From NCBI RefSeq assembly GCF_000513895.2, contig NZ_CP165782.1, forward strand, positions 3,148,501-3,212,500: 64,000 nucleotides of DNA. The letters run 5' to 3'. How positions within the stretch are numbered: the first letter of the stretch is position 1; every line of letters begins with the position of its first letter. The translations under genes were made by a program, and so were the position numbers. A model generated the notes under the pieces. It ran no database searches. It had not been told where the DNA came from and saw only the letters and a program-made list of their open reading frames with translations. This document shows, in pieces, positions 9,557-18,049 of the stretch. The DNA is from Ensifer sp. WSM1721. GTDB lineage: Bacteria > Pseudomonadota > Alphaproteobacteria > Rhizobiales > Rhizobiaceae.

Positions 9557-11338
9557 TCACGACGCCCCAAGGCCGGCGATTGCTTCGGCGAAGTCCTTCG
9601 CTTCGAATGGCTCGAGGTCGTCTATGCCCTCGCCGACGCCGATGAAATAGACCGGCAGCTTGTGCTTGGCGGAGATCGCGACCAGGATGCCCCCGCGCGC
9701 CGTACCGTCGAGCTTGGTCATGATCAGGCCGCTGACGCCGGCGACATTACGGAAGATTTCGACCTGTTGCAGCGCGTTCTGTCCGGTCGTCGCGTCGAGC
9801 GTCTGCAGCACGGTGTGCGGCGCGTCCGGATCAAGCTTGCCGAGAACACGCACGATCTTTTCGAGTTCCGCCATCAGTTCGGCCTTGTTCTGCAGCCGCC
9901 CGGCGGTGTCGATGATCAGCACGTCGGATTTTTTCTCGCGGGCGAGCTGGAACGCCTCATAGGCGAGGCCGGCCGCATCTGCGCCGAGCTTCGACGCCAC
10001 GATGTCGGACTTCGTCCGTTCAGCCCAGATCTTCAATTGCTCGATCGCCGCGGCGCGGAAGGTGTCGCCGGCGGCAAGCATTACCTTGAGGCCGGCGCTG
10101 GAGAGCTTGGCGGCGAGTTTGCCGATCGTTGTCGTCTTACCGGTGCCGTTGACGCCGACGACGAGGATGACGTGCGGCTTGTGACTGAGATCGAGCTCGA
10201 GAGGCTTGGCGACCGGCGCCAGCACCTTGGTGATCTCGCCGGCCATGATGCGCGAGACGTCCTCGCCGGTCACGTCCTTGCCGTAGCGCTCGGAGGAGAG
10301 CGTATCGGTGATGCGCATCGCCGTTTCCACACCGAGGTCGGCCTGGATCAACAGGTCCTCGAGATCCTGCAGCGTCGCTTCGTCGAGCTTGCGTTTGGTG
10401 AACAGGCTGGCGATCTGGCCGGTGAGCTGCGAAGAGGTGCGCGAGAGGCCGCGGCGTAGCCGCTGGTACCAGTTAAGCTTCGGCTGAGGGCCGGGGGCCT
10501 CTTCCTTCAGGCCCCGGTCGGCGGCCGCGAAGCCCTTGGGGAGGTTGGGTGCGGGAGCGGCTGCGAGATCACCCCGCGTCTCTGCCCCCTCTGCCCTGCC
10601 GGGCATCTCCCCCACAAGGGGGGAGACTGAAGGCGGGGCGCTCTCGTTGTTCGCCGGGACGGTTTCGTCCGCGACGACATCGGCACGTGCGTCAGTCGCC
10701 GGGACGGTTTCGTCCGCGACGACATCGGCACGTGCGTCAGGGCCTTCGCGCGTGGCCTCGGTCTCCGGTGCCGCTAGCTCGCGAGCGTCTTGTGTGATTG
10801 CATCTGGCGAGGCGGCGCGCTCGTCCGCGCCTGCCTCTGTCTCCCCGGCAGCGGCACTTTCATCCGGGGCGGTCGCCTCGGTCTCCCCCTGCTCTCCCCC
10901 CTTGTGGGGCAGATGTCCCGAAGGGACAGAGGGGGGTGGCGGGGCCTCACCGACAAGCGCAGAGTGCTCGGAAGTGGCCCCACCCCCCTCTGCCCTGCCG
11001 GGCATCTCCCCCACAGGGGGGGAGATCGGAGGCGGCGCGCTCTCGTCCGCAACGCCAACGGTTGCGTCTGCGGCGGGACCAGTGCTTCCCGAGGCGTCTT
11101 CGCTTGTGGTTTCGCTCTCTGGTGCCGCCCCCTCCGGCGAGGCGGCGAGGTCGCCCTTGACGGCTGCCTCAGTTGCCCTCTGCGCTCCCCCCTTGGAAGG
11201 GAGATCTCCGGAGGGGACAGAGGCGGGTATCGGCGCCTCGTCCCGCACCTCCGGCGCAACCTCCTGCGGCGGCACGGGCTTCTCCTCGACGGCGTCCTTG
11301 CCGAAGGAAAAGATCTTCTTGATGAAACCAATCGCCAT
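9557..11338 (-). CDS. ftsY: Signal recognition particle receptor FtsY with expanded, repeat-built N-terminal domain
   Basis: 593 residues, longer than many rhizobial FtsY as I recall them. FtsY is the membrane-associated GTPase that docks Ffh-ribosome complexes. The NG domain starts near residue 290; the P-loop GVNGTGKT lies at about residue 395-402, followed by DTFRAAA, DTAGRL and TKLDGTARGG. The first nine residues form a basic/hydrophobic membrane-targeting patch. Residues about 20-285 are a low-complexity acidic region (Ala/Glu/Pro) that contains four in-frame copies of an intergenic-type repeat and a 15-residue tandem duplication. Both are listed separately. The gene lies 14 bases after mtaB in a dapF-mtaB-ftsY operon. 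Confidence 0.97.
   Translation of the reverse strand: MAIGFIKKIFSFGKDAVEEKPVPPQEVAPEVRDEAPIPASVPSGDLPSKGGAQRATEAAVKGDLAASPEGAAPESETTSEDASGSTGPAADATVGVADESAPPPISPPVGEMPGRAEGGGATSEHSALVGEAPPPPSVPSGHLPHKGGEQGETEATAPDESAAAGETEAGADERAASPDAITQDARELAAPETEATREGPDARADVVADETVPATDARADVVADETVPANNESAPPSVSPLVGEMPGRAEGAETRGDLAAAPAPNLPKGFAAADRGLKEEAPGPQPKLNWYQRLRRGLSRTSSQLTGQIASLFTKRKLDEATLQDLEDLLIQADLGVETAMRITDTLSSERYGKDVTGEDVSRIMAGEITKVLAPVAKPLELDLSHKPHVILVVGVNGTGKTTTIGKLAAKLSSAGLKVMLAAGDTFRAAAIEQLKIWAERTKSDIVASKLGADAAGLAYEAFQLAREKKSDVLIIDTAGRLQNKAELMAELEKIVRVLGKLDPDAPHTVLQTLDATTGQNALQQVEIFRNVAGVSGLIMTKLDGTARGGILVAISAKHKLPVYFIGVGEGIDDLEPFEAKDFAEAIAGLGAS
10585..10640 (-). repeat. Palindromic repeat copy inside ftsY (copy a)
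   Basis: Contains CCCCTCTGCCCTGCCGGGC then ATCTCCCCCACAAGGGGGGAGA. It is nearly identical to the copy at 10983-11040. In frame it encodes Pro-Pro-Ser-Val-Ser-Pro-Leu-Val-Gly-Glu-Met-Pro-Gly-Arg-Ala-Glu-Gly (about FtsY residues 234-250). Confidence 0.8.
10651..10740 (-). repeat. Perfect 2 x 45-base tandem duplication in ftsY
   Basis: Bases 10651-10695 and 10696-10740 are identical throughout. The unit is a multiple of three and encodes a 15-residue block Asp-Ala-Arg-Ala-Asp-Val-Val-Ala-Asp-Glu-Thr-Val-Pro-Ala plus one variable residue. Perfect identity points to a recent duplication, and it keeps the frame. Confidence 0.97.
10884..10946 (-). repeat. Palindromic repeat copy inside ftsY (copy b)
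   Basis: CTCTCCCCCCTTGTGGGGCAG followed by ATGTCCCGAAGGGACA and GAGGGGGG. The inner TGTCCC/GGGACA pair and outer CCCCCC/GGGGGG pair make a hairpin. It encodes Pro-Pro-Pro-Pro-Ser-Val-Pro-Ser-Gly-His-Leu-Pro-His-Lys-Gly-Gly-Glu in FtsY. Confidence 0.8.
10983..11040 (-). repeat. Palindromic repeat copy inside ftsY (copy c)
   Basis: Same layout as copy a: CCCCCTCTGCCCTGCCGGGC then ATCTCCCCCACAGGGGGGGAGA. Encodes Pro-Pro-Ile-Ser-Pro-Pro-Val-Gly-Glu-Met-Pro-Gly-Arg-Ala-Glu-Gly, differing from copy a at a few positions. Confidence 0.8.
11184..11232 (-). repeat. Palindromic repeat copy inside ftsY (copy d)
   Basis: GCTCCCCCCTTGGAAGGGAG then ATCTCCGGAGGGGACAGAGGC. This is the most diverged of the four in-frame copies. 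It encodes Pro-Ile-Pro-Ala-Ser-Val-Pro-Ser-Gly-Asp-Leu-Pro-Ser-Lys-Gly-Gly at about residues 36-51. Confidence 0.7.
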
Positions 11339-11352
11339 GGGAATGTCCGGTG

Positions 11353-12627
11353 TCAGGCCGCAGCCATGTGTTTTCTTTGCATCGTCAGATGCTTGCCATT
11401 GTGGCCGGTGATTTCGACCGCAATAAGCGACCGCGGCTCGAGACCGGCCGCATCGACGAGCGTGAAGTTTTCGGTGTGTGCCAGCCCGTTCATCTCGACG
11501 AGGATCGTCTGCTCGCTGCCGACCATGCGGCCGAGGTGGCTCGCGTAGAGCGCCGCTCCCTTGGCGCGCAGGCGCGCGGCACGTTCCTTGACGAGCGCGC
11601 GATCGAGCTGCGGCATGCGGGTCGCCGGCGTGCCGGGGCGCGGGCTATAGGGAAAGACGTGCAGATGGGCAATGCCGCAATCCTCGGCAAGGCGCACGGC
11701 GTTGTCGAACATCGCCTCCGTCTCCGTCGGAAAGCCGGCGATCATGTCGGCGCCGAGGCTGATCTCGGGCCTCAGACGCCGAACCTCGTCGCAGAACGCA
11801 CGGGCCTCAGCGCTCGAATGCCGCCGCTTCATCCGCTTCAGGATCAGGTCGTCGCCGTGCTGCAGAGACAAGTGCAGATGCGGCATGAAACGCGGCTCGT
11901 CGGCGATCAGGTCGAGGAGATGCCGGTCCGCCTCGATGCTGTCGATCGAGGAGAGCCTCAGGCGAAGGATTTCCGGTACATGCTTCAGAAGCGTCTTCGC
12001 CAAAAGCCCGAGGGTCGGCGTTCCGGCCAGGTCGGCGCCGTAGCTCGTCGCATCGACGCCGGTCAGCACGATCTCGCGATAGCCGCTCTCGACGAGCCGG
12101 CGCGCCTGCTCGACGACGGCGCCCATCGGCACCGAGCGGGAATTGCCGCGGCCATAGGGAATGATGCAGAAGGTGCAGCGGTGGTCGCAGCCGTTCTGCA
12201 CCTGGATGAAGGCGCGCACGTGCCCGTCGATGTGCTTCACCATCTGCGGCGCGGTGGCACGCACGCTCATGATGTCGTTGACGCGCAGTTTTTCCTCGGC
12301 CGAGACGCCGAAATCCGGCAGCGAGCGATAGGAAGCGCTTTTCAGCTTCTCCTCATTGCCGAGCACGGCGTCGACCTCTGCCATTTCGGCGAAGGTTTCC
12401 TTCTCGGTCTGGGCGGCGCAGCCGGTGACGATGATGCGGGCATGCGGATTGTCGCGCCGCGCGCGGCGGATCGCCTGGCGCGCCTGGCGCACGGCCTCGG
12501 CGGTGACGGCACAGGTATTGACAAGGACGGCATTGTTCAGCCCCGCCTTCTCGGCTTCCGCCCGCATCACTTCGGATTCAAAGGTGTTGAGGCGGCAGCC
12601 GAAGGTTATGACCTCGACGCCGCTCAA
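11353..12627 (-). CDS. mtaB: tRNA (N6-threonylcarbamoyladenosine(37)-C2)-methylthiotransferase MtaB
   Basis: 424 residues. A radical-SAM enzyme that converts t6A37 to ms2t6A in tRNAs. The N-terminal UPF0004 domain has Phe-Gly-Cys-Arg-Leu-Asn (Cys11), Asn-Thr-Cys-Ala-Val-Thr and Gly-Cys-Ala-Ala-Gln cysteines for one cluster. The radical-SAM motif Cys-Asp-His-Arg-Cys-Thr-Phe-Cys binds the second cluster. A C-terminal TRAM-like segment ends the protein. The start is a TTG overlapping the dapF stop (TTGA); GGAG lies about ten bases upstream. The frame continues upstream inside dapF but that part is not MtaB-like. The gene is between dapF and ftsY in the same operon. Confidence 0.93.
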   Translation of the reverse strand: MSGVEVITFGCRLNTFESEVMRAEAEKAGLNNAVLVNTCAVTAEAVRQARQAIRRARRDNPHARIIVTGCAAQTEKETFAEMAEVDAVLGNEEKLKSASYRSLPDFGVSAEEKLRVNDIMSVRATAPQMVKHIDGHVRAFIQVQNGCDHRCTFCIIPYGRGNSRSVPMGAVVEQARRLVESGYREIVLTGVDATSYGADLAGTPTLGLLAKTLLKHVPEILRLRLSSIDSIEADRHLLDLIADEPRFMPHLHLSLQHGDDLILKRMKRRHSSAEARAFCDEVRRLRPEISLGADMIAGFPTETEAMFDNAVRLAEDCGIAHLHVFPYSPRPGTPATRMPQLDRALVKERAARLRAKGAALYASHLGRMVGSEQTILVEMNGLAHTENFTLVDAAGLEPRSLIAVEITGHNGKHLTMQRKHMAAA

Positions 12628-13541
12628 AGCGCCCGCGCTCCGCTTTCGCCGCTTGTCGTGTCGCGCTCGAAGGCACCGGTCTCCGGGTCGAGTCTGCCCG
12701 ACCATTCCCACTCGGCCGGGCCCGTCATGATCACGTGATTGTCGCTCTCGCGCCATTCGATCGTAAGCGGCCCGCCCGGAACGTTCACCGTCACCTTCCG
12801 CTCCGTACGGCCGGTCCGGGCGCTACTGACGGCGGCGGCGCAGGCGGCCGAGCCGCAGGCAAGCGTCAGCCCCGCTCCGCGCTCCCAGGTCCTCAAGTCC
12901 ATCTCATGGCGGGAACGGACGCGCGCGATCGAGATATTGGCCCGTTCGGGGAAGATCGGATGGTTCTCGAGCAGTGGCCCGAAGCGATCGAGCTCGTAGC
13001 TCCGGACATCGTTTTCGACCCAGAAGATCGCATGCGGATTGCCCATCGAAGCCACGGAAGGGGAGTGCAGCACCGGATCGTCGATCGGGCCGATCTGCAG
13101 CTCGATGCGGCTCGTATCGTGGAATTCCTCCGCGAGCGGAATTTCCTTCCAGCCGAAACGAGGCGTGCCCATGTCGACCGAAATCGTGCCGTCGTCGTGC
13201 TCCTTGGCTTCGAGCAGACCCGCAACGGTGTGGAAGAGGAAGGCTTTCTTGCCGGTCTCGGCGGCGAGCGCCTGGACGACGCAACGGGTGCCGTTGCCGC
13301 AGGCCTGAGCCATCGATCCGTCGGAATTGAGGATGTCGATCCAGGCGTCGGTGCCGGCCGCCTTCGGGTCGTGGATCGCCATGATCTGGTCGAACTCGGT
13401 CGCCGGATGGGCGTTGAGCGCGATTGCGGCCGCGGGCGTGACGCGGTCCTTGCGGCCGCGCATGTCGACCACCAGGATCTTGTTCCCAAGCCCGTTCATC
13501 CTGGCAAATTGCACCTGGTCGGCCATGTTGCGATTGTCCAA
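12624..13541 (-). CDS. dapF: Diaminopimelate epimerase
   Basis: 305 residues from a TTG start. It converts LL- to meso-diaminopimelate for lysine and peptidoglycan. The two catalytic cysteines are in ACGNGTRC (Cys81) and ACGSAAC (Cys229). Asn-Gly-Leu-Gly-Asn at the N-terminus and Gly-Asn-Pro-His are the substrate-binding loops. Start choice is open: homology favours the ATG at 13526 (Met-Ala-Asp), but the TTG at 13541 has a strong GGAGG six bases upstream, while the ATG has no good site. The gene is first in the dapF-mtaB-ftsY operon. Confidence 0.95.
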   Translation of the reverse strand: MDNRNMADQVQFARMNGLGNKILVVDMRGRKDRVTPAAAIALNAHPATEFDQIMAIHDPKAAGTDAWIDILNSDGSMAQACGNGTRCVVQALAAETGKKAFLFHTVAGLLEAKEHDDGTISVDMGTPRFGWKEIPLAEEFHDTSRIELQIGPIDDPVLHSPSVASMGNPHAIFWVENDVRSYELDRFGPLLENHPIFPERANISIARVRSRHEMDLRTWERGAGLTLACGSAACAAAVSSARTGRTERKVTVNVPGGPLTIEWRESDNHVIMTGPAEWEWSGRLDPETGAFERDTTSGESGARAL

Positions 13542-13619
13542 ATCCGGCCTCCAATCCGGGAGGCGCCTTTCATTCGGGCTGTATATGGCGGAAAAGCCCG
13601 GAAATTACCAGTGCCGGCG

Positions 13620-14636
13620 TCATTCGTCCGTCGGCGACGAGACGGGAACATCGAAGACCTCCCCCGGGCGCAGCGCCCTGAAGCGGGTTCGTTCGATGCC
13701 AGCCTTGTCGAGTGCGGCTTCGAGCGCCCGGAGCGGCTCCTCTATCCCCTCATTGGTCAGCCGGAACGTGCCCCAGTGGTGTCCGGCCACGTGCTCGGCG
13801 CCGCAGGCGACCATGCCCATCACCGCCTCTTCCGGGTTCTGGTGCTGGCTCGCCATGAACCAGCGCGGCTCGTAGCAGCCGAAGGGCAGATTGGCGAGGC
13901 GGAAGCAACCATGCTTTTCGCGCGCCGCATGATAGTTGATGCCCTCGTGAAAGCCGGTATCGCCGACATGGTAGATCTTGCCGGCCGGCGTCTCGATGAC
14001 GAAGGCGGCCCAGAGCGCCATGCGCCGGTCGCGCGAGCGGCGCGCCGACCAGTGATGGCAGGGCTCCGCATGGATGACGACGCCACCGCCGAGATCAATC
14101 CGGGCGCCCCAGTCGACGGCGGATATCTCCCCATCCGGCGCGGCACGGCGGATGATCGTATCGTTGCCGAGTGGGGTTACGACATGCGGCGCATGCTCGC
14201 CGTTCAAAGCGGCCAGTGTTTCGAGGTCGAGATGGTCGTAATGATTATGGGTGACGAGCACTATGTCGATCGGCGGCAGGTCGTCCATCCGGACGCCGGG
14301 CGCGTTGCGGCGATGGGGACCGGCGAAGGCGAAGGGGCTCGCGCGATGCGACCAAACGGGATCGGTGAGGATGTTCAGGCCGGCGACCTGGATCAGAAGC
14401 GTCGCGTGGCCGACCATGGTGACACGCAGGCGATCGCCGTCGACATTCAGATCGGGCCGCGCCGGCGGGAATGTGCTGTCGTAACGGCTCGGCCATCGCG
14501 CCCGGCCGCCGCCGAACTGCCAACGCAAGAGGTCGACGAAGCCGCGCGGAGCGGCGCCGCCCGGATTGAAAAAGCGAACACCGTCGAAATGATCCGAAAC
14601 GGGACCGCTGTAATAGGGATTGCCACCTTTCCTCAT
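13620..14636 (-). CDS. Metallo-beta-lactamase-fold hydrolase (NAPE-PLD/UlaG-like)
   Basis: 338 residues. The metal-binding motif is Thr-His-Asn-His-Tyr-Asp-His, preceded by Gly-His-Ala-Thr and Leu-Thr-Asp-Pro, as in the beta-lactamase-fold group that includes NAPE-PLD and UlaG. Later His and Asp ligands appear in His-Val-Gly-Asp-Thr-Gly and Gly-His-His-Trp-Gly-Thr-Phe. The substrate is unknown; phospholipid-type diesters and sugar lactones are both handled in this group. I chose the ATG at 14636 because GAGG lies five bases upstream. The frame runs on to 14711, but those 25 residues are encoded by a palindromic repeat. Confidence 0.85.
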   Translation of the reverse strand: MRKGGNPYYSGPVSDHFDGVRFFNPGGAAPRGFVDLLRWQFGGGRARWPSRYDSTFPPARPDLNVDGDRLRVTMVGHATLLIQVAGLNILTDPVWSHRASPFAFAGPHRRNAPGVRMDDLPPIDIVLVTHNHYDHLDLETLAALNGEHAPHVVTPLGNDTIIRRAAPDGEISAVDWGARIDLGGGVVIHAEPCHHWSARRSRDRRMALWAAFVIETPAGKIYHVGDTGFHEGINYHAAREKHGCFRLANLPFGCYEPRWFMASQHQNPEEAVMGMVACGAEHVAGHHWGTFRLTNEGIEEPLRALEAALDKAGIERTRFRALRPGEVFDVPVSSPTDE

Positions 14637-14668
14637 CGCTGCCTCGGCTGCAGGGATTCTAAAAGTTG

Positions 14669-14719
14669 AGCCGCGGGATGCGGGCGGAAAACCGCGCACA
14701 CTTTTCCTCATCCCGCGCT
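14669..14719. repeat. GCGGGATG palindromic repeat upstream of the MBL-fold gene
   Basis: GCGGGATG...GGCGGAAAACCGC...CATCCCGC forms a long hairpin with an inner GCGG/CCGC pair. The same element recurs at 17875-17932 and 21913-21962, in the opposite orientation. Read on the minus strand it supplies a false N-terminal extension to the neighbouring gene. Confidence 0.8.
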
Positions 14720-14819
14720 AGCGCAAGAGATAAGCGCTTTACCGCCCGATCACAGAGCCCCAGGCAAAGGCTCGTTAAGAATTTCTTGAAGATGACAACT
14801 CGATTGCTACGATGCGCCG

Positions 14820-15314
14820 ATGCTCGTGCGATTCGATAAGCAGGAACGCCTCTACAAGGCCATCAAGCTCGTCCGTCCCGTTCATCTCAACGTCAACAGG
14901 ACGCTGGAGAAGATGCTCGACGGCGTTGGAATCACGGTCGCCGAACGGGCCGTACTGGAACTTATCTGCGACGAGCCGCTAACGGTGCCGGAAGCCGCCA
15001 GACGGCTGTCGATGAAGCGGCAGTTCGTGCAGCGCGTCGCCGCGGGCTTGATAGCGAAGGGCTTGGTCGAGAAACAGCCCAATCCCGAACACCGCCGCGC
15101 CTATTTCTGCATCCCTACCACCACCGGCAGGGATTTGTTCAACGCCGTCCATCAGCGCGAGCTCGATATGCTGCATGCTGTTCTCGGCGACATCAACCAG
15201 ACCGAGGTGGTCGTGGCGCTCAGAGTGATGACGCGGATCGATGCCGCTTTCGAAACGCTCGCCTCTCAGGCGGAGGCGGAGCATGATCGGAACGGTTCCG
15301 CGCTCCATCCTTGA
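14820..15314 (+). CDS. MarR-family transcriptional regulator
   Basis: 164 residues. A winged-helix domain spans roughly residues 40-110: Glu-Arg-Ala-Val-Leu-Glu-Leu, Leu-Thr-Val-Pro-Glu-Ala-Ala-Arg-Arg-Leu, recognition helix Lys-Arg-Gln-Phe-Val-Gln-Arg, and a wing with Asn-Pro-Glu-His-Arg-Arg-Ala. Helical ends would form the dimer. MarR proteins usually respond to small aromatic ligands and control adjacent genes. Its divergent neighbour is the MBL-fold hydrolase gene, about 180 bases away, the natural candidate target. The effector is unknown. Confidence 0.85.
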   Translation: MLVRFDKQERLYKAIKLVRPVHLNVNRTLEKMLDGVGITVAERAVLELICDEPLTVPEAARRLSMKRQFVQRVAAGLIAKGLVEKQPNPEHRRAYFCIPTTTGRDLFNAVHQRELDMLHAVLGDINQTEVVVALRVMTRIDAAFETLASQAEAEHDRNGSALHP

Positions 15315-15536
15315 CTTTTGGTCCGCTTTCCTGTTTATCGCGGCGAAATTCCTTCGCAAGTGATAACTTCGAAGCCGCCGACCGGGCCCCGCAAAGGTAT
15401 AAAGAGAGCCCGGAGGTCACCATCCGACAGCGCGTTGCGCCCTCGGGTGGTTTTTGGCTTTGCGCCTTGTTTTCCGCGCGAGGGAACCCACGTTTCCGGG
15501 TGATCATGGTCAACCGGAAACCAGAAGGAAGAGAGA

Positions 15537-17102
15537 ATGTTCGAGAGCCTCCAGGACCGTCTTGGTTCCATATTGAATGGACTGACCGGCCGCGGCGCCC
15601 TGTCGGAAGCTGACGTTTCCGCGGCGCTTCGCGAGGTTCGCCGTGCGTTGCTCGAAGCGGACGTCGCGCTCGATGTGGTGCGCTCCTTCACGGAAAAGGT
15701 CCGCGAGAAGGCTGTCGGCGCCGAAATCCTGAAATCGATCAAGCCCGGCCAAATGGTGGTCAAGATCGTCCATGACGAGCTTGTCGCGATGCTCGGCTCC
15801 GAAGGCGTAACGATCGACCTCAATGCGCCGGCTCCCGTCGTCATCATGATGGTCGGTCTGCAGGGCTCGGGTAAGACGACGACGACCGGCAAGATCGCCA
15901 AGCGGCTGACGACACGGGACAAGAAGAAGGTCCTGATGGCCTCGCTCGACACCCGTCGTCCGGCCGCGCAGGAGCAGTTGCGGCAGTTGGGCGTGCAGAC
16001 CGGCGTCGATACGCTGCCGATCATCGCCGGCCAATCGCCGACCGATATTGCCGCGCGCGCCGTGCAGGCGGCGAAGCTCGGCGGCCATGACGTCGTCATC
16101 CTCGACACCGCCGGCCGCACCCACATCGACGAGCCGCTGATGATCGAGATGGCGGAGATCAAGCGGAAGTCCAATCCGCATGAGATCCTGCTCGTCGCCG
16201 ACGCGCTGACCGGTCAGGACGCCGTCAATCTCGCCCGCAACTTCGACGAGCGCGTCGGCATCACCGGCCTGGTCTTGACCCGCATGGACGGCGACGGCCG
16301 TGGCGGTGCGGCGCTCTCCATGCGCGCAGTCACCGGCAAGCCGATCAAGCTCATCGGCGTCGGCGAGAAGATGGACGAGCTCGAAGAGTTCCATCCCCGC
16401 CGCGTCGCCGACCGCATCCTCGGAATGGGCGATATCGTCTCGCTCGTCGAGAAGGCGGCGGAGAATATCGATGCCGAGAAGGCGGCCGCCATGGCCGCCA
16501 AGATGGCCAAGGGCAAGTTCGACTTGAACGACCTCGCCGATCAGCTTCGGCAGATGCAGAAGATGGGCGGCATGGGCGGCATCATGGGGCTGATGCCCGG
16601 CATGGCCGGCATGAAGGACAAGATGAGCGCCGCCGGCCTCGACGATTCCCTCTTCAAACGCCAGCTCGCAATCATTTCGTCGATGACCAAGGCCGAGCGT
16701 GCCAATCCGGATATTCTCAAGCATTCGCGCAAGAAGCGCATCGCCGCCGGCTCCGGCACCGATGCCTCCGACATCAACAAGCTTCTGAAAATGCACCGCC
16801 AGATGGCCGACATGATGAAGATGATGGGCGGCAAGGGCAAAGGCGGCATGATGAAGCAGATGATGGGCGGCCTTGCCAACAAGATGGGCCTCGGAGGCCT
16901 TGGCGGCGGCATGCCGGATCTCTCGAAGATGGACCCGAAGCAGCTCGAAGCCTTGCAGAAGCAGGCCGAGGCCGCTGGCCTCGGCAAGCCGGGCGCCGGC
17001 CTTCCTGGCCTCGGTGGAGGTGGTCTACCCGGTTTGGGCGGTGCCAAGCTGCCGGGCCTCGGCGGACTCCCGGGTCTTCCGGGTCTCCCGAAGAAGAAGT
17101 GA
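15537..17102 (+). CDS. ffh: Signal recognition particle protein Ffh (SRP54)
   Basis: 521 residues. GTPase and signal-sequence-binding subunit of SRP. The N domain is followed by the P-loop GLQGSGKTTT near residue 107, Asp-Thr-Arg-Arg-Pro-Ala-Ala, Asp-Thr-Ala-Gly-Arg and Thr-Arg-Met-Asp-Gly-Asp-Gly-Arg-Gly-Gly. The M domain is methionine-rich (Met-Gly-Gly-Met repeats, residues about 340-365). The RNA-binding Ser-Gly/Lys-Lys-Arg-Ile-Ala-x-Gly-Ser-Gly segment is present. The tail consists of Pro-Gly-Leu-Gly-Gly repeats ending Pro-Lys-Lys-Lys. GGAAG precedes the ATG. It heads the ffh-aroQ-rpsP transcript; its receptor gene ftsY is 4 kb away on the other strand. Confidence 0.98.
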   Translation: MFESLQDRLGSILNGLTGRGALSEADVSAALREVRRALLEADVALDVVRSFTEKVREKAVGAEILKSIKPGQMVVKIVHDELVAMLGSEGVTIDLNAPAPVVIMMVGLQGSGKTTTTGKIAKRLTTRDKKKVLMASLDTRRPAAQEQLRQLGVQTGVDTLPIIAGQSPTDIAARAVQAAKLGGHDVVILDTAGRTHIDEPLMIEMAEIKRKSNPHEILLVADALTGQDAVNLARNFDERVGITGLVLTRMDGDGRGGAALSMRAVTGKPIKLIGVGEKMDELEEFHPRRVADRILGMGDIVSLVEKAAENIDAEKAAAMAAKMAKGKFDLNDLADQLRQMQKMGGMGGIMGLMPGMAGMKDKMSAAGLDDSLFKRQLAIISSMTKAERANPDILKHSRKKRIAAGSGTDASDINKLLKMHRQMADMMKMMGGKGKGGMMKQMMGGLANKMGLGGLGGGMPDLSKMDPKQLEALQKQAEAAGLGKPGAGLPGLGGGGLPGLGGAKLPGLGGLPGLPGLPKKK

Positions 17103-17114
17103 GGATCGCGACGA

Positions 17115-17450
17115 ATGCTTGATCCCGAGATCAAAGAGGAATTGGCGAGCTATCGGCAGTCGATCGACAATATCGATGCCGCGCTCGTCCACATGCTGGC
17201 CGAACGCTTCCGCTGCACCAAGGCGGTCGGCGTTCTCAAAGCCAAGCATCAGTTGCCGCCGGCCGACCCGGCGCGCGAAGAATACCAGATCGAACGCCTT
17301 CGCCGTCTGGCAAAGGATGCCAATCTGGATCCGGATTTCGCCGAGAAGTTCCTGAACTTCATCATCAAGGAAGTCATCCGGCATCATGAAGCCATCGCCG
17401 CCGATCGCTCGCAGCCCGCGGGCGGCGCCGGCACCACCCGTTCCGCTTGA
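17115..17450 (+). CDS. Chorismate mutase (AroQ type)
   Basis: 111 residues, all helical. This is a monofunctional AroQ-class chorismate mutase (chorismate to prephenate, phenylalanine and tyrosine route). Key features are Arg-Gln-Ser-Ile-Asp-Asn-Ile-Asp in helix 1, Leu-Ala-Glu-Arg-Phe and Val-Gly-x-Leu-Lys-Ala-Lys-His in the middle, and Ile-Ile-Lys-Glu-Val-Ile-Arg-His-His-Glu in helix 3. It lies 12 bases after ffh and 38 before rpsP, a location known in other rhizobia, with no evident functional link to translation. Confidence 0.9.
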   Translation: MLDPEIKEELASYRQSIDNIDAALVHMLAERFRCTKAVGVLKAKHQLPPADPAREEYQIERLRRLAKDANLDPDFAEKFLNFIIKEVIRHHEAIAADRSQPAGGAGTTRSA

Positions 17451-17488
17451 ACGAAGCGGTCAAGAAAGCCTGCAAGGAGTAAATTGAA

Positions 17489-17863
17489 ATGGCACTGAAA
17501 ATTCGTCTCGCCCGCGGCGGTTCCAAGAAGCGCCCCTATTACCAGATCGTCGTTGCCGATGCGCGCTCCCCGCGTGACGGCCGCTTCCTCGAAAAGCTCG
17601 GCTCCTGGAACCCGATGCTCGCCAAGGACGATGCAAAGCGCGTCGAGCTCGACGCCGAGCGTGTCCAGCATTGGATCGCCCAGGGCGCGCAGCCGACCGA
17701 CCGTGTCCTGCGCTTCCTCGACCAGGCCGGCCTCGCCAAGCGTCCGGCCCGCAACAACCCGGAGAAGGCGCAGCCGGGCAAGAAGGCACAGGAGCGTGCC
17801 GCCGAAGCCAAGCAGCGCGCCGAAGAGGCAGCCGCTGCCGCCGCGGAAGCAGCCGCGGAATAA
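17489..17863 (+). CDS. rpsP: 30S ribosomal protein S16
   Basis: 124 residues. The N-terminal 80 residues are canonical S16 ([26 protein letters not shown]). Alphaproteobacteria extend it with a charged Ala/Glu/Lys-rich tail, as here. AGGAG sits upstream of the ATG. A palindromic repeat follows directly and separates it from rimM. Confidence 0.97.
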   Translation: MALKIRLARGGSKKRPYYQIVVADARSPRDGRFLEKLGSWNPMLAKDDAKRVELDAERVQHWIAQGAQPTDRVLRFLDQAGLAKRPARNNPEKAQPGKKAQERAAEAKQRAEEAAAAAAEAAAE

Positions 17864-17874
17864 TATCGCCGTCT

Positions 17875-17932
17875 GGAGCGGGATGAGGAAAAGTGTGCGC
17901 GGTTTTTCGCTCGCATCCCGCTTTAATTCTTG
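17875..17932. repeat. GCGGGATG palindromic repeat between rpsP and rimM
   Basis: GAGCGGGATG...AGTGTGCGCGG...CATCCCGCT hairpin, the same family as 14669-14719 and 21913-21962. It begins about 12 bases after the rpsP stop and may protect the 3' end of the ribosomal protein message or attenuate rimM-trmD. Confidence 0.75.
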
Positions 17933-18049
17933 GTCTTGTGGCAAACGGGTGGCATTTCCATGCCGCCCGTTTTGCTTTATGTGCACCTTCAAAGAATTGG
18001 AGCGGGATCGGAGCGACAAGACACGTCCGCTCGCACCCGGATGTCTGAA

